This document shows, piece after piece, positions 7,258-16,335 of a stretch of DNA of 37,434 nt. Position numbers and translations under genes: made by a program. The notes beneath the pieces are model-generated. The model was not told where the DNA came from. It saw only the letters and a list, made by a program, of their open reading frames with translations, and searched no databases. This DNA comes from Alphaproteobacteria bacterium. Lineage in GTDB: Bacteria > Pseudomonadota > Alphaproteobacteria > Rhodobacterales > Rhodobacteraceae. The stretch covers positions 1 through 37,434 of the forward strand of contig JARFTV010000041.1 in NCBI GenBank assembly GCA_029289325.1. The letters run 5' to 3'. Within the stretch, counting starts at the first letter, position 1, and every line of letters starts with the position of its first letter.

Positions 7258-7348
7258 TCTGGGCCGCCTGCAGGATTTCGACCGGGCGCTGAAGGCGCTG
7301 GAAGGAAGCAAGATCAAAGGTTTGCAAGGAAAGGTTCAAGCGGGATGA
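7250..7348 (+). CDS. small ORF, 32 codons, bridging bchX and bchY
   Basis: An ATG at 7250 inside the last codons of bchX opens a 32-codon frame that ends at TGA 7346-7348, overlapping the bchY start as ATGA. The predicted peptide, [20 protein letters not shown] and onward, is a plausible amphipathic helix followed by a Lys/Gly/Gln tail. The bchY start has no strong ribosome binding site at the usual distance, so ribosomes translating this frame could hand over to bchY. No family is recognised. It could be a functional micropeptide, a coupling leader only, or a chance frame. Confidence 0.4.
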   Translation: MLDLGRLQDFDRALKALEGSKIKGLQGKVQAG

Positions 7349-8862
7349 CCGACCACGTCCATGACATTCAGGCGACGACGGCCACGGCCGACGGCCTTGG
7401 CTGTCATGCCGGGGCCGAGATGCAGGCCGCAGCGCGGGCCGCGGGCAATGCCGAGGTGCTGGACCGCTACGCCGCCGATTATCCGCAAGGGCCCCATGAC
7501 AAGCCGCAGTCGATGTGCCCAGCCTTCGGCTCGTTGCGCGTGGGCTTGCGGATGCGGCGGGTGGCAACGGTCCTTTCGGGATCGGCCTGCTGCGTCTACG
7601 GCCTGACCTTCGTTTCGCACTTCTACGGTGCCCGTCGCTCGGTCGGTTATGTGCCCTTCAACTCGGAGACGCTGGTGACCGGCAAGCTCTTCGAGGACAT
7701 CCGTGACGCGGTGCATGAGCTGGCGGACCCCGAACGCTACGACGCCGTGGTCGTGACAAACCTTTGTGTTCCAACGGCTTCCGGGGTGCCGTTGAAGCTT
7801 TTGCCGAACGAGATCAACGGCGTCCGTATCGTCGGGATCGACGTGCCGGGCTTCGGCGTGCCGACCCATGCCGAAGCAAAGGACGTGCTTGCCGGTGCCA
7901 TGCTGCGCTATGCCCGGGATGAGATCATGGCCGGCCCGGTGCAGGCGCCTGAGCGTGGCCGGTCCGACCGCCCGACCGTGGCGCTTCTGGGCGAGATGTT
8001 CCCGGCCGATCCGATGATGATCGGTGCGATGCTGGCACCGATGGGTCTTGCGGCCGGTCCGGTGGTCCCTTGCCGCGAGTGGCGCGAGCTTTACGCGGCG
8101 CTGGATTGCGGGGTCGCTGCGGCGATCCACCCCTTCTACACCGCCGCGATCCGTGAGTTCCAAGCCGCCGGGCGTGGGGTGGTTGGCAGTGCTCCTGTCG
8201 GGCTGGACGGCACGATGGAGTGGTTGAAGTCCATCGGAGAAGCCTTTGGAATCCCTGCACTTCAGGTCAATGCGGCGCAGAATGCCTTTGGTCCGGCGAT
8301 CAAGGCCGCGCTGGCGGCGAATCCGGTCAAGGGGCGGATTACCTTGAGCGGGTATGAAGGCAGCGAACTGCTGGTCGCCCGGCTTTTGATCGAAAGCGGG
8401 GCCGAAGTTCCCTATGTGGGCACCGCCTGTGCCAAGTCCGAATGGTCCGCCGCGGATCGGGACTGGCTGGAGGCGAAGGGCTGCGTGGTGAAGTTCCGCG
8501 CAAGCCTGGAGGACGATCTGGCCGCGATGCAGGCCTTTGCGCCGGATCTGGCCATCGGGACGACTCCGGTGGTTCAGAAGGCGAAAGCGCAGGGAATTCC
8601 AGGGCTTTACTTCACGAACCTCATCTCGGCCCGCCCCCTGATGGGGCCGGCAGGGGCGGGTTCGCTGGCGCAGGTAGTCAATGCGGCCATCGCCGGGCGC
8701 GAGAGGATGGCCGGGATGCGCGCCTTCTTCGAGGGTGTGGGCGAAGGCGATACCGCGGGCATCTGGGAGGGCGCGCCGAACCTGCGGCCGGACTTCCGGG
8801 CGATCCATCAGAAGAAGCTCGACAAGGCGGCCAAGGCGGCCAAGGCGGAGGAGATGATATGA
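7345..8862 (+). CDS. bchY: chlorophyllide a reductase subunit BchY
   Basis: BchY is the NifD-like half of the catalytic BchYZ component that reduces chlorophyllide a at C7=C8 with electrons from BchX. The 505-residue protein carries conserved cysteines in QSMCPAFGS (near residue 55), [10 protein letters not shown] (near 80) and VTNLCVPT, which fit [4Fe-4S] ligation. Later blocks include [17 protein letters not shown] and the C-terminal [20 protein letters not shown]. The ATG at 7345 overlaps the preceding small frame. The Lys/Ala-rich tail ends in ATGATATGA, whose ATGA opens a second 32-codon frame before bchZ. Confidence 0.96.
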   Translation: MTDHVHDIQATTATADGLGCHAGAEMQAAARAAGNAEVLDRYAADYPQGPHDKPQSMCPAFGSLRVGLRMRRVATVLSGSACCVYGLTFVSHFYGARRSVGYVPFNSETLVTGKLFEDIRDAVHELADPERYDAVVVTNLCVPTASGVPLKLLPNEINGVRIVGIDVPGFGVPTHAEAKDVLAGAMLRYARDEIMAGPVQAPERGRSDRPTVALLGEMFPADPMMIGAMLAPMGLAAGPVVPCREWRELYAALDCGVAAAIHPFYTAAIREFQAAGRGVVGSAPVGLDGTMEWLKSIGEAFGIPALQVNAAQNAFGPAIKAALAANPVKGRITLSGYEGSELLVARLLIESGAEVPYVGTACAKSEWSAADRDWLEAKGCVVKFRASLEDDLAAMQAFAPDLAIGTTPVVQKAKAQGIPGLYFTNLISARPLMGPAGAGSLAQVVNAAIAGRERMAGMRAFFEGVGEGDTAGIWEGAPNLRPDFRAIHQKKLDKAAKAAKAEEMI

Positions 8863-8957
8863 CCCTCTGCCGCGAAAACCCTGTCTGCAAAGTGTCTGGC
8901 ATCCGTCGGGCATCCGTCGGGCATGTCGTCCGGCGGGGGAAGGTGTCCCCATGCTGA
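8859..8957 (+). CDS. small ORF, 32 codons, bridging bchY and bchZ (doubtful)
   Basis: An ATG at 8859 overlaps the bchY stop as ATGA and opens a 32-codon frame ending at TGA 8955-8957, just inside the bchZ start codon region (ATG at 8951). It covers the whole 88-bp gap. The predicted peptide is Arg-, Val- and Cys-rich and looks unstructured, and part of it comes from an 11-bp tandem repeat. bchZ has its own GGGGGAAGG site, so coupling is not needed. I think a chance frame is more likely than a protein, but the layout mirrors the bchX-bchY junction. Confidence 0.22.
   Translation: MTLCRENPVCKVSGIRRASVGHVVRRGKVSPC
8900..8921 (+). repeat. 11-bp tandem duplication in the bchY-bchZ gap
   Basis: CATCCGTCGGG occurs twice head to tail (8900-8910 and 8911-8921) and is followed by a third partial start, CAT. 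It is probably a replication-slippage duplication that lengthened the bchY-bchZ spacer. Confidence 0.7.
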
Positions 8958-10426
8958 TCCAGGACCACGACCGGGCGGGCGGCTACTGGGGGGCGATCTA
9001 CGCCTTCTGCGCCGTCAAGGGCCTGCAGGTCGTAATCGACGGGCCGGTCGGCTGCGAGAACCTGCCAGTGACCTCGGTCCTGCATTACACCGACGCGCTG
9101 CCGCCGCATGAACTGCCGATCGTCGTGACGGGTCTGGGGGAGGAAGAGCTGGGCCGCGACGGCACCGAAGGCGCGATGAAGCGGGCGTGGAAGGTGCTGG
9201 ACCCGGCGCTGCCGGCGGTGGTGGTGACCGGGAGCATCGCCGAGATGATCGGCGGCGGCGTCACGCCGATGGGCACGAACATCCAGCGCTTCCTGCCGCG
9301 CACCATCGATGAGGACCAGTGGCAGTGCGCCGACCGGGCGATGACCTGGATCTTTACCGAGTTCGGCATGACCAAGGGCCGGATGCCGCCGGAAACCGCC
9401 CGCGATCCCGGCCAGAAGCCGCGCGTCAACATCCTTGGCCCGATGTACGGCACCTTCAACATGGCCTCGGACCTGGCAGAGATCCGCCGTCTGGTCGAAG
9501 GGATCGGGGCCGAGGTCAACATGGTGATGCCGCTTGGCGCCCATCTGGCCGAGATGCGGAACCTGGTGAATGCCGACGCGAATGTCGTGATGTACCGCGA
9601 ATTCGGCCGGGGCCTCGCCGAAGTGCTGGGCAAGCCCTATCTGCAAGCGCCGATCGGGCTGGAGTCCACCACTCTGTTCCTGCGCAAGCTGGGCGAGATG
9701 CTGGGGCTGGACCCCGAACCCTTCATCGCGCGGGAAAAGCATTCGACGCTGAAGCCGCTCTGGGATCTCTGGCGGTCGGTCACGCAGGATTTCTTCGCCA
9801 CGGCGAGCTTTGCGGTGGTGTCGAACGAGACCTACACGCGAGGCATCCGCAACTTTCTGGAAGGCGACCTCGGGTTGCCTTGCGCCTTTGCGACGCCGCG
9901 CGTCGCGGGACAGAAGACCAACAACGAAGCCGTGCGCGCGGCCCTGCGCCAGCATCGGCCGCTGATCGTCATGGGTTCGATCAACGAGAAGATCTACATG
10001 GCCGAGCTGAAGGCCGGCCACGGGCCGCAACCCGTCTTCATCCCCGCCGGTTTCCCCGGAGCGGCGATCCGGCGGGCCACGGGGACGCCCTTCATGGGCT
10101 ATGCGGGGGCGGTCTATCTGCTGCAAGAGGTCTGCAACGGCCTGTTCGACGCGCTGTTCCACATCCTGCCGCTGGGCTCGGAGATGGACAGCGCCGAGGC
10201 AACCCCCACGACCCTGCGCCGCGATTTCCCCTGGGATGCGGATGCGCAGGCCGAACTGGACCGGATCGTCAGCGAACACCCGGTCCTGACCCGAATTTCC
10301 GCCGCGCGCAGCTTGCGCGATGCGGCCGAGAAGGCCGCGCTCGACCATGGGGCCGAGCGGGTGGTGCTGGAATTCGTCGCGGCCCTGCGGGGCGGCGGCA
10401 GCGAACCACAAGGGAGGCACGCATGA
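8951..10426 (+). CDS. bchZ: chlorophyllide a reductase subunit BchZ
   Basis: BchZ is the NifK-like partner of BchY in chlorophyllide a reductase. The 491-residue protein begins [20 protein letters not shown], the family's usual start, with the conserved cysteine of [12 protein letters not shown] at residue 35, probably a cluster ligand. Other blocks are [18 protein letters not shown] and the C-terminal [20 protein letters not shown], a segment shared with BchB-type subunits. GGGGGAAGG lies 7 bases before the ATG at 8951. The stop overlaps the pufQ start as ATGA, which joins bch and puf into one superoperon. Confidence 0.97.
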   Translation: MLIQDHDRAGGYWGAIYAFCAVKGLQVVIDGPVGCENLPVTSVLHYTDALPPHELPIVVTGLGEEELGRDGTEGAMKRAWKVLDPALPAVVVTGSIAEMIGGGVTPMGTNIQRFLPRTIDEDQWQCADRAMTWIFTEFGMTKGRMPPETARDPGQKPRVNILGPMYGTFNMASDLAEIRRLVEGIGAEVNMVMPLGAHLAEMRNLVNADANVVMYREFGRGLAEVLGKPYLQAPIGLESTTLFLRKLGEMLGLDPEPFIAREKHSTLKPLWDLWRSVTQDFFATASFAVVSNETYTRGIRNFLEGDLGLPCAFATPRVAGQKTNNEAVRAALRQHRPLIVMGSINEKIYMAELKAGHGPQPVFIPAGFPGAAIRRATGTPFMGYAGAVYLLQEVCNGLFDALFHILPLGSEMDSAEATPTTLRRDFPWDADAQAELDRIVSEHPVLTRISAARSLRDAAEKAALDHGAERVVLEFVAALRGGGSEPQGRHA

Positions 10427-10656
10427 GTGACCATACCGCAGGCAGCGGGCTAGGGCAGGGGGCGCAGCACGTCCACCGGACCCCGAAGCTCGAATTCTAC
10501 GTCTATTTCGCGCTGATCTTCCTGGTCGCGATCCCCTTCGCGACCGTGGCCTGGGCCTTCGCCCTGCTGCGCGACCGTCATCTGCCGGTGCATGGGCCGC
10601 TGGCCCGCGCCTGGCGGGAAGCCGGGGCGATCACCCCGGCGATCTTCCGGCCGTAG
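10423..10656 (+). CDS. pufQ: PufQ, bacteriochlorophyll synthesis-associated membrane protein
   Basis: PufQ is a small membrane protein needed for normal bacteriochlorophyll synthesis in R. capsulatus, thought to act on intermediates or their delivery. The 77-residue product has one hydrophobic segment at about 25-48 ([20 protein letters not shown]) and the characteristic C-terminal block [20 protein letters not shown]. Length and both blocks match Rhodobacter PufQ. AGGGAGG lies 6 bases before the ATG at 10423, which overlaps the bchZ stop. It is the first gene of puf and is separated from pufB by 226 bp. Confidence 0.95.
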   Translation: MSDHTAGSGLGQGAQHVHRTPKLEFYVYFALIFLVAIPFATVAWAFALLRDRHLPVHGPLARAWREAGAITPAIFRP

Positions 10657-10708
10657 GGCCGGAGACCCCATCGCCTCTCCCGCAGGACATCGCGGGCCGG
10701 GCAGCTTG

Positions 10709-10732
10709 CGCCGGGACCGGAAAATCCCGGCG
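10709..10732 (+). other. hairpin in the pufQ-pufB intercistronic region
   Basis: CGCCGGGA (10709-10716) and TCCCGGCG (10725-10732) form a perfect 8-bp stem with an 8-base loop. The 226-bp pufQ-pufB gap holds no credible gene. In Rhodobacter, processing in this region separates pufQ from the much more abundant pufBA message, so the hairpin may mark or protect a processed end. Confidence 0.45.
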
Positions 10733-10882
10733 GCTCGATCCTTCCGGTGGGCGAGCGCCCGCGCCATCGGACCACCATTCGCCGTTCCCCAAGGGGGGCG
10801 GAGAAACTCGGGGAGGCATCCAGCCGAACCGTGAACCCGGCCGCAGGGTATGCGGCTCAGTCAAACCCCTTCGGAGGATATG

Positions 10883-11032
10883 ATGGCTGATAGAACCGAC
10901 CTGAGTTTCACAGGTCTTACCGACGAGCAGGCGCAAGAGCTGCACTCCGTCTATATGAGCGGGCTTTGGCTGTTCACGGCCATCGCCGTGGTCGCTCATA
11001 TCCTGGTGTTCATCTGGCGCCCCTGGTTCTGA
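10883..11032 (+). CDS. pufB: light-harvesting LH1 beta subunit PufB
   Basis: PufB is the beta polypeptide of the core antenna LH1 that encircles the reaction centre in the intracytoplasmic membrane. The 49-residue protein has the N-terminal [20 protein letters not shown] block, one membrane span at about 28-44 and the bacteriochlorophyll-liganding histidine H39, followed by IWRPWF. GGAGG at 10873-10877 sits 5 bases before the ATG at 10883; an ATG three bases earlier is less well placed. pufA follows after 12 bp. Confidence 0.97.
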   Translation: MADRTDLSFTGLTDEQAQELHSVYMSGLWLFTAIAVVAHILVFIWRPWF

Positions 11033-11044
11033 GGAGAGAAGAAA

Positions 11045-11230
11045 ATGTCCAAGTTTTACAAGATCTGGCTCATCTTCGATCCGCGTCGGGTTTTCGTCGC
11101 GCAGGGCGTGTTCCTGTTCCTGCTCGCGGCGATGATCCACCTCGTGCTGCTCAGCACCCCCGGCTACAACTGGCTTGAGGAAGCAGGGGCCCGCGCGCTG
11201 GCCGCGCAGGGCACCGTCGCCTCGAACTAG
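11045..11230 (+). CDS. pufA: light-harvesting LH1 alpha subunit PufA
   Basis: PufA is the alpha polypeptide of LH1. The 61-residue protein starts [20 protein letters not shown], spans the membrane at about 16-36 and carries the bacteriochlorophyll-liganding H32 in [11 protein letters not shown]. Its C-terminal tail after GYNWLEEA is periplasmic and variable, as in the family. GGAGAG in the 12-bp gap is its ribosome binding site. A strong hairpin right after the stop probably keeps the pufBA message stable. Confidence 0.97.
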   Translation: MSKFYKIWLIFDPRRVFVAQGVFLFLLAAMIHLVLLSTPGYNWLEEAGARALAAQGTVASN

Positions 11231-11242
11231 GCCGTGGCCCCA

Positions 11243-11316
11243 GTTGCGGGCGGCGGTCCTGGTATCGCCGCCCGCGACAAACGAGGGAACGTCACATTCC
11301 GGGGGACCCGTGTCCC
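11243..11316 (+). other. pufA-pufL intercistronic hairpins (mRNA stabilising)
   Basis: A 13-bp stem (11243-11255 with 11266-11278, one G.T pair, 10-base loop) begins 12 bases after pufA. A second, smaller stem, GGGAC/GTCCC (11303-11307 with 11312-11316), lies downstream. In Rhodobacter, hairpins here block 3' exonucleases and raise the pufBA:pufLMX mRNA ratio, which sets the LH1:reaction-centre stoichiometry. Position and strength fit that role. Confidence 0.75.
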
Positions 11317-11355
11317 GCGCCCGATGCGCACCCTGGACATAGCGGAGAGAGAAGC

Positions 11356-12204
11356 ATGGCAGTGCTCAGCTTCGAACGAAAATACCGCGTGCCGGGCGGC
11401 ACGCTGGTCGGCGGGAACCTGTTCGACTTCTGGGTAGGTCCCTTCTACGTCGGCTTCTTCGGCGTCACGACCGTCTTCTTCGCCGCCCTGGGCACGATCC
11501 TGATCTTCTACGGGACCGCGCTGGAAGGCGTCTGGAACCCCTGGCTGATCTCGATCGACCCGCCGGCCGTCGAATACGGCCTGGCCTTCGCTCCCCTGCG
11601 CGAGGGGGGGCTGTGGCAACTGATCACGATCTGCGCCATCGGCGCCTTCACCAGCTGGATGCTGCGCGAGGTGGAGATCTGTCGAAAACTCGGCATGGGC
11701 TATCATGTGCCCTTCGCCTTCGGCGTGGCGATCTTCGCCTATGTGACGCTGGTGGTGATCCGACCGGTCCTGATGGGGGCCTGGGGTTATGGCTTCCCCT
11801 ACGGGATCTGGACCCACCTCGACTGGGTGTCGAACACCGGCTACCAGTATGGCAACTTCCACTACAATCCGGCGCATATGATCGCGGTGAGCTTCTTCTT
11901 CACCAATGCGCTGGCCCTTGCCCTGCATGGCGCGCTGATCCTGTCCGCCGCCAACCCCGAAAAGGGCAAGGAGATGCGGACGCCGGACCACGAGGACACC
12001 TTCTTCCGCGACTTCATCGGCTATTCGGTCGGCACGCTGGGCATCCACCGCCTAGGCCTGCTGCTGGCGCTGAACGCGGGCTTCTGGAGCGCGGTCTGCA
12101 TCGTCATCTCGGGCACCATCTGGTTCGAGCAGTGGGTCGTCTGGTGGGACTGGTGGCTGCAGCTGCCGTGGTGGGCTGGCATTCCGGGAGGCGTCAATGG
12201 CTGA
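11356..12204 (+). CDS. pufL: photosynthetic reaction centre L subunit PufL
   Basis: PufL is the L subunit of the type II reaction centre and has five membrane helices. The 282-residue length matches Rhodobacter PufL. The bacteriochlorophyll- and iron-liganding histidines are all present at H154, H174, H191 and H231 (H153, H173, H190, H230 once Met is removed), in [21 protein letters not shown] and LGIHRLG. GGAGAGAGAAGC precedes the ATG at 11356. The gene overlaps pufM by 8 bases. A G7 run at about 11604 is intact, in contrast to the broken C6 run in bchC. Confidence 0.98.
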   Translation: MAVLSFERKYRVPGGTLVGGNLFDFWVGPFYVGFFGVTTVFFAALGTILIFYGTALEGVWNPWLISIDPPAVEYGLAFAPLREGGLWQLITICAIGAFTSWMLREVEICRKLGMGYHVPFAFGVAIFAYVTLVVIRPVLMGAWGYGFPYGIWTHLDWVSNTGYQYGNFHYNPAHMIAVSFFFTNALALALHGALILSAANPEKGKEMRTPDHEDTFFRDFIGYSVGTLGIHRLGLLLALNAGFWSAVCIVISGTIWFEQWVVWWDWWLQLPWWAGIPGGVNG

Positions 12205-13120
12205 GTATCAGAACATCTTCAACCAGGTGCAGGTCCGCGGCGCCCCCGAACCGGGGATGGTCGAGGGCGTGGACCTGGCCAACCGGACCCGCTGGGCCAG
12301 CTTCTCGACGCTGGCGGGCTGGTTCGGCAATGCCCAGCTTGGCCCGGTCTATCTTGGCACCATGGGGGTGATCTCGCTTTTCTCGGGGATCGTCTGGTTC
12401 ACCATGGTCGGCGCCTGGTACTGGGATCAGGCGGGCTATAATCCGGCCGTGTTCCTGCGCGACCTCTTCTGGTTCTCGCTGGATCCGCCGGATGCCTCCT
12501 ATGGCCTGCGCTTCCCGCCGATGGCGGAGGGCGGCTACTTCCTGATCGCCTCGTTCTTCCTGTTGATCAGCGTCATGGCCTGGTGGGTGCGCAGCTACCT
12601 TCGGGCCCAGGCGCTGGGGATGGGCAAGCATGTGTGCTGGGCCTTCGCCAGCGCGATCTGGCTGTTCCTGGTGCTGGGCCTGATCCGGCCGATCCTGATG
12701 GGCTCCTGGTCCGAGGCGGTGCCTTACGGCATCTTCAGCCACCTCGACTGGACCAACAACTTCAGCCTTGCCTACGGCAACCTGTTCTACAATCCGTTCC
12801 ACGCGCTTTCGATCGCCTTCCTCTACGGTTCGGCGCTCCTCTTCGCGATGCACGGGGCCACGATCCTGGCCGTCTCCCGCTTTGGCGGCGACCGGGAGCT
12901 TGAGCAGATCGTCGACCGGGGCACCGCCTCGGAACGCGCCGCGCTCTTCTGGCGCTGGACCATGGGCTTCAACGCCACGATGGAAGGCATCCACCGCTGG
13001 GCCTGGTGGTTCGCGATCCTCGTCACCCTGACGGGAGGCATCGGGATCCTGCTGACGGGCACGGTCGTGGACAACTGGTACGTCTGGGCGCAGGAGCACG
13101 GCTACGCGCCGTCGAACTGA
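12197..13120 (+). CDS. pufM: photosynthetic reaction centre M subunit PufM
   Basis: PufM is the M subunit of the reaction centre. In this 307-residue protein the standard ligands fall exactly at the R. sphaeroides numbers: H182 and H202 (special-pair and accessory bacteriochlorophyll), H219, E234 and H266 (non-haem iron), and Y210 next to the primary donor. The start overlaps the end of pufL by 8 bases, implying coupled synthesis of L and M. pufX follows after 12 bp. Confidence 0.98.
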   Translation: MAEYQNIFNQVQVRGAPEPGMVEGVDLANRTRWASFSTLAGWFGNAQLGPVYLGTMGVISLFSGIVWFTMVGAWYWDQAGYNPAVFLRDLFWFSLDPPDASYGLRFPPMAEGGYFLIASFFLLISVMAWWVRSYLRAQALGMGKHVCWAFASAIWLFLVLGLIRPILMGSWSEAVPYGIFSHLDWTNNFSLAYGNLFYNPFHALSIAFLYGSALLFAMHGATILAVSRFGGDRELEQIVDRGTASERAALFWRWTMGFNATMEGIHRWAWWFAILVTLTGGIGILLTGTVVDNWYVWAQEHGYAPSN

Positions 13121-13132
13121 GAGGGAAAGCAC

Positions 13133-13360
13133 ATGTCCAACGACTATTTCCGCGAAACCCGTTCGACCAACCTCGCCTTCTGGGGCCTGGGCCAGATGAT
13201 GAGGGGGGCCGGCATGGCCGCGGCCTTCGTCGTGGCGATCGGGCTGGTGCTCTGGGCGCTTTACGCCGTCGGGCTGCTCTTGCCCGAGGAAAGCAAGCAG
13301 GCCCCCGACCCGAATACCTGGAGCAGCCTGGCGCTGCCCGCCGAGGAGCGGACGGCCTGA
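13133..13360 (+). CDS. pufX: reaction centre-LH1 core complex protein PufX
   Basis: PufX is a single-span membrane protein that leaves an opening in the LH1 ring for quinone exchange and, in some species, drives core dimerisation. The 75-residue product has the typical N-terminus with [19 protein letters not shown], one membrane helix at about 28-50, and a C-terminal tail that is normally processed. GAGAGGGAAAGC precedes the ATG. pufX is restricted to Rhodobacter and close relatives and replaces pufC at this position, so it is the best taxonomic marker in the window. Confidence 0.95.
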   Translation: MSNDYFRETRSTNLAFWGLGQMMRGAGMAAAFVVAIGLVLWALYAVGLLLPEESKQAPDPNTWSSLALPAEERTA

Positions 13361-13368
13361 CAATGGAT

Positions 13369-13393
13369 CGGGGGGCGGCGTGCCCGCCCCCCG
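13369..13393 (+). terminator. first hairpin after pufX
   Basis: A perfect 10-bp GC stem (13369-13378 with 13384-13393) and a 5-base loop lie 9 bases after the pufX stop. There is no T-run, so it probably protects the 3' end of the puf message rather than terminating alone. Confidence 0.65.
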
Positions 13394-13472
13394 CAATCAT
13401 CCGGGCAATTGCCAGCCCGGATCCGGGGCGCAACCACAGCCCGGTTCCCTTCCTGTTGGCGACAGGGACCTG

Positions 13473-13508
13473 GTGCCGTGTGGACCTATCCCCACACGGC
13501 ACTTTTTT
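13473..13508 (+). terminator. rho-independent terminator of the puf operon
   Basis: GTGCCGTGTGG (13473-13483) pairs perfectly with CCACACGGCAC (13492-13502) and is followed at once by six Ts (13503-13508). This is the clearest intrinsic terminator in the window. It ends only 15 bases before the dxs start, so the dxs message must start very close to it or depend on read-through. Confidence 0.92.
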
Positions 13509-13523
13509 CACATGGAGGCGCTG

Positions 13524-15458
13524 ATGGACACCGACAGCCGTACCCCGACGCTCGACCGCGTGGCCGGGCCTGCGGACCTCAAGACCCTCTCCGATCCCGA
13601 ACTCGGCGCGCTGGCGCGCGAGTTGCGGGCCGAGACGGTGGAGACCGTCAGCCGCACCGGCGGCCACCTTGGATCGTCGCTTGGCGTGGTGGAACTGACG
13701 GTGGCGCTTCATGCCGTGTTCAGCACACCCTTCGACAAGCTGATCTGGGACGTGGGCCACCAGTGCTATCCGCACAAGATCCTGACCGGGCGCCGCGACC
13801 GGATGGGGACGCTGCGCCAGAAGGGCGGGCTCTCCGGCTTCACCAAGCGGTCGGAATCCGATTTCGACCCGTTCGGGGCCGCGCATAGCTCCACCTCGAT
13901 CTCGGCCGCGCTTGGCTTTGCCATGGGCCGCAAGATGGGGATGCCGGTCGGCGATTGCGTGGCGGTGATCGGCGACGGCGCGATCACGGCGGGCATGGCC
14001 TATGAGGCCCTGAACCACGCGGGCCACCTGAAGGAGCGGCTTTTCGTCATCCTGAACGACAACGACATGTCCATCGCGCCCCCGGTCGGCGCGATGTCCG
14101 CCTATCTGAACGCCATCGCCGAGAAGGGGCCCTTCGCCATGCTGAAGGCCGCCGCCGAGGGGCTGGAGGCGGCGCTGCCGGGGCCGGTCCGCGACGGCGC
14201 GCGGCGGGCACGGTCGCTCGTTACCGGCCTGCCGGGGGGCGGCACCCTGTTCGAGGAATTCGGCTTCGACTATATCGGCCCGATCGACGGGCATGACATG
14301 GGCCAGCTTCTGACCACGCTGCGCGCCGCCAAGGCGCGGGCGACGGGGCCGGTCCTGATCCATTGCGTGACGGTCAAGGGCAAGGGCTATGCCCCGGCCG
14401 AGGGTGCGGATGACAAATACCACGGCGTCGCCAAGTTCGACGTCGCCACCGGGGCGCAAGTCAAGGCCAAGTCCAACGCGCCCAGCTACACTCAGGTCTT
14501 TGGCGAGAAGCTGACCGAGATGGCCGCGCGCGATCCGAAGATCGTGGCGATCACCGCCGCCATGCCGGGGGGCACGGGGCTGGACATCATGCAGAAGCGC
14601 TTTCCCGCCCGGGTCTTTGACGTCGGGATCGCCGAGCAGCATGGCGTCACCTTCGCGGCCGGCCTGGCTGCCAGCGGGATGCGGCCCTTCTGCGCGATCT
14701 ATTCCAGCTTCCTGCAGCGTGGCTATGACCAGATCGTGCATGACGTGGCGCTGCAGAACCTGCCGGTGCGGTTCGCCATCGACCGGGCGGGGCTGGTCGG
14801 TCAGGATGGTGCGACCCATGCCGGGGCCTTCGACATCGGTTTCCTTGCCGCGCTTCCCAACATGACCGTGATGGCCGCCGGGGACGAGGCCGAGCTTGTC
14901 CACATGCTTGCCACCGCCGCCGCGCATGACGCGGGGCCCATCGCCTTCCGCTATCCCCGCGGCGAGGGGGTGGGGGTGGAACTGCCTGCCCGCGGCGAGG
15001 TGCTGGAGATCGGCCGTGGCCGCGTGGTCCGCGACGGCGACCGGGTGGCGCTTCTGTCCTTCGGCGCGCATCTGGCCGAGGCGCTGGTGGCGGCCGACCT
15101 GCTGTCGGCCGAGGGGATCGAGATCACCGTCGCCGACGCCCGTTTCGCCAAACCGCTGGATACCGGGCTGATCGACCGCCTTCTCGCCGACCACGGCGCG
15201 CTGGTCACGCTGGAGCAGGGCGGCTCCGGCGGCTTTGGGGCGCAGGTGCTGGAGCATCTGGCGCGCGTGGGCGGGCTGGACCGGGGCAAGCGCCTGCGCA
15301 GCCTCACGCTGCCCGATCGCTTCATCGACCAGGCGAGCCCGCGGGAAATGTATGAGGAGGCGGGTCTGACCGCGACGCAGATCGCCGGGCAGCTGCGCGA
15401 GCTGCATCAGGCGCTGGGGCAGGGCGTCGTGCCCCTGCGTCGTCCCCGGATCACCTGA
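13524..15458 (+). CDS. dxs: 1-deoxy-D-xylulose-5-phosphate synthase
   Basis: DXS condenses pyruvate and glyceraldehyde 3-phosphate with thiamine diphosphate as cofactor, the first step of the MEP pathway that supplies isoprenoids for carotenoids, the phytyl tail and quinones. The 644-residue protein has [18 protein letters not shown], the cofactor motif [18 protein letters not shown] near 150 with [14 protein letters not shown] after it, and the transketolase central and C-terminal domains ([18 protein letters not shown]). The ATG at 13524 follows GGAGG by 5 bases; the frame opens further upstream through the puf terminator, which cannot be coding. dxs after puf is conserved in R. capsulatus. 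Confidence 0.96.
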   Translation: MDTDSRTPTLDRVAGPADLKTLSDPELGALARELRAETVETVSRTGGHLGSSLGVVELTVALHAVFSTPFDKLIWDVGHQCYPHKILTGRRDRMGTLRQKGGLSGFTKRSESDFDPFGAAHSSTSISAALGFAMGRKMGMPVGDCVAVIGDGAITAGMAYEALNHAGHLKERLFVILNDNDMSIAPPVGAMSAYLNAIAEKGPFAMLKAAAEGLEAALPGPVRDGARRARSLVTGLPGGGTLFEEFGFDYIGPIDGHDMGQLLTTLRAAKARATGPVLIHCVTVKGKGYAPAEGADDKYHGVAKFDVATGAQVKAKSNAPSYTQVFGEKLTEMAARDPKIVAITAAMPGGTGLDIMQKRFPARVFDVGIAEQHGVTFAAGLAASGMRPFCAIYSSFLQRGYDQIVHDVALQNLPVRFAIDRAGLVGQDGATHAGAFDIGFLAALPNMTVMAAGDEAELVHMLATAAAHDAGPIAFRYPRGEGVGVELPARGEVLEIGRGRVVRDGDRVALLSFGAHLAEALVAADLLSAEGIEITVADARFAKPLDTGLIDRLLADHGALVTLEQGGSGGFGAQVLEHLARVGGLDRGKRLRSLTLPDRFIDQASPREMYEEAGLTATQIAGQLRELHQALGQGVVPLRRPRIT

Positions 15459-15465
15459 CGGCTCG

Positions 15466-15493
15466 GGGTCCACGGGCCAGCCCCTGTGGACCC
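15466..15493 (+). terminator. hairpin after dxs
   Basis: GGGTCCACGGG (15466-15476) pairs with CCTGTGGACCC (15483-15493) in an 11-bp stem with one G.T pair and a 6-base loop, 7 bases after the dxs stop. There is no T-run. Probable dxs transcript end. Confidence 0.65.
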
Positions 15494-15591
15494 TTGGCCG
15501 CAGGGCTGGAATTCCGGGCCAAAGCCCGTTGCGGGTCATGGGCTTCTGTGGCAAGACTGACCCAGTGCGCAACCAAACCGATGAGTTCAGA

Positions 15592-16245
15592 ATGAGCGAA
15601 TTCGCCACCCGCCGCGTGATGATGGTGGATACGCAGGTCCGCCCCTCGGACGTGACCAAGTTCCCGATCATCGAGGCGATGCTCTCCGTCCCGCGTGAGG
15701 TCTATGTCCCCGGCGACCGGCGCGAGGCGGCCTATGTCGGCGAGAACCTTCCCCTGACCCCCGGCCGCGTGATGCTTGAGCCGCGGACGCTGGCCAAGCT
15801 TCTGGATGCGCTGGATATCCAGCCCGACGAGATGGTGCTGGACCTTGGCCCCGGCCTTGGCTACTCGGCCGCGGTCCTTGCGCGGCTGGCGCAGACCGTC
15901 GTCGCGGTCGAGGCCGATGAGGGCATGGCGGCCGAGGCCGAGCGGCTTCTGTCCGAACAGGGCGTCGACAATGCCATCCTGATCGCCGGGCCGCTGGAAG
16001 CCGGTGCCGCGCGCCACGCGCCCTATGACGTCATCACCCTTCAGGGCGCGGTCGAACAGGTCCCCGAGGCGCTGCTGGCGCAGCTCAAGGACGGCGGCCG
16101 GATCGGGGCGATCTTCATGGACGGCGCGCTTGGCGTGGCCAAGGTCGGCATCAAGGCCGATGGTCAGGTTTCGTGGCGCCCGGTGTTCAACGCGGCCGCT
16201 CCGGTCCTTGACCGGTTCACCCGCGCGCGCGGGTTCGTCCTTTAA
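15592..16245 (+). CDS. protein-L-isoaspartate O-methyltransferase family protein
   Basis: The 217-residue protein is a SAM-dependent methyltransferase of the PCMT family, which repairs isoaspartyl residues. It starts MSEFATRRVMMVDTQVRPSD, the usual form of the alphaproteobacterial subgroup. It has the SAM-binding block MVLDLGPGLGYSAAVLARLA at about 80-100, with an acidic residue in VVAVEADEG downstream. The subgroup departs from E. coli Pcm in its substrate region, so true isoaspartate repair activity is not certain. The ATG at 15592 is preferred over the upstream open frame because family similarity begins there. A hairpin follows at 16263-16280, then a TolC gene, the order seen beside popZ in Caulobacter. 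Confidence 0.82.
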   Translation: MSEFATRRVMMVDTQVRPSDVTKFPIIEAMLSVPREVYVPGDRREAAYVGENLPLTPGRVMLEPRTLAKLLDALDIQPDEMVLDLGPGLGYSAAVLARLAQTVVAVEADEGMAAEAERLLSEQGVDNAILIAGPLEAGAARHAPYDVITLQGAVEQVPEALLAQLKDGGRIGAIFMDGALGVAKVGIKADGQVSWRPVFNAAAPVLDRFTRARGFVL

Positions 16246-16262
16246 GGCCAAGGCCCTGCCGA

Positions 16263-16280
16263 GGCGGGCAAAGGCCCGCC
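16263..16280 (+). terminator. hairpin between the methyltransferase gene and tolC
   Basis: GGCGGGC (16263-16269) and GCCCGCC (16274-16280) pair perfectly around a 4-base loop, 17 bases after the stop. No T-run follows, so it may act as an attenuator or a stabilising hairpin. Confidence 0.45.
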
Positions 16281-16335
16281 CGGTGATCGTGCAACAAGGC
16301 GGGCGGCCGCGCCGCGCGCAGGAAAGGCGGAAGTC

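Noticed and set aside
8678-10420. 580-codon open frame on the minus strand across bchZ
   Set aside because: Shadow of bchZ, with no family sequence in it.
10592-10834. Small plus-strand frame in the pufQ-pufB gap
   Set aside because: It overlaps pufQ out of frame, is Arg/Pro-rich, and has no ribosome binding site or recognisable family.
13023-15671. 882-codon open frame on the minus strand across pufM, pufX and dxs
   Set aside because: It is antisense to well-recognised genes. Its product is low-complexity Arg/Gly/His-rich, as expected from the complement of GC-rich codons.
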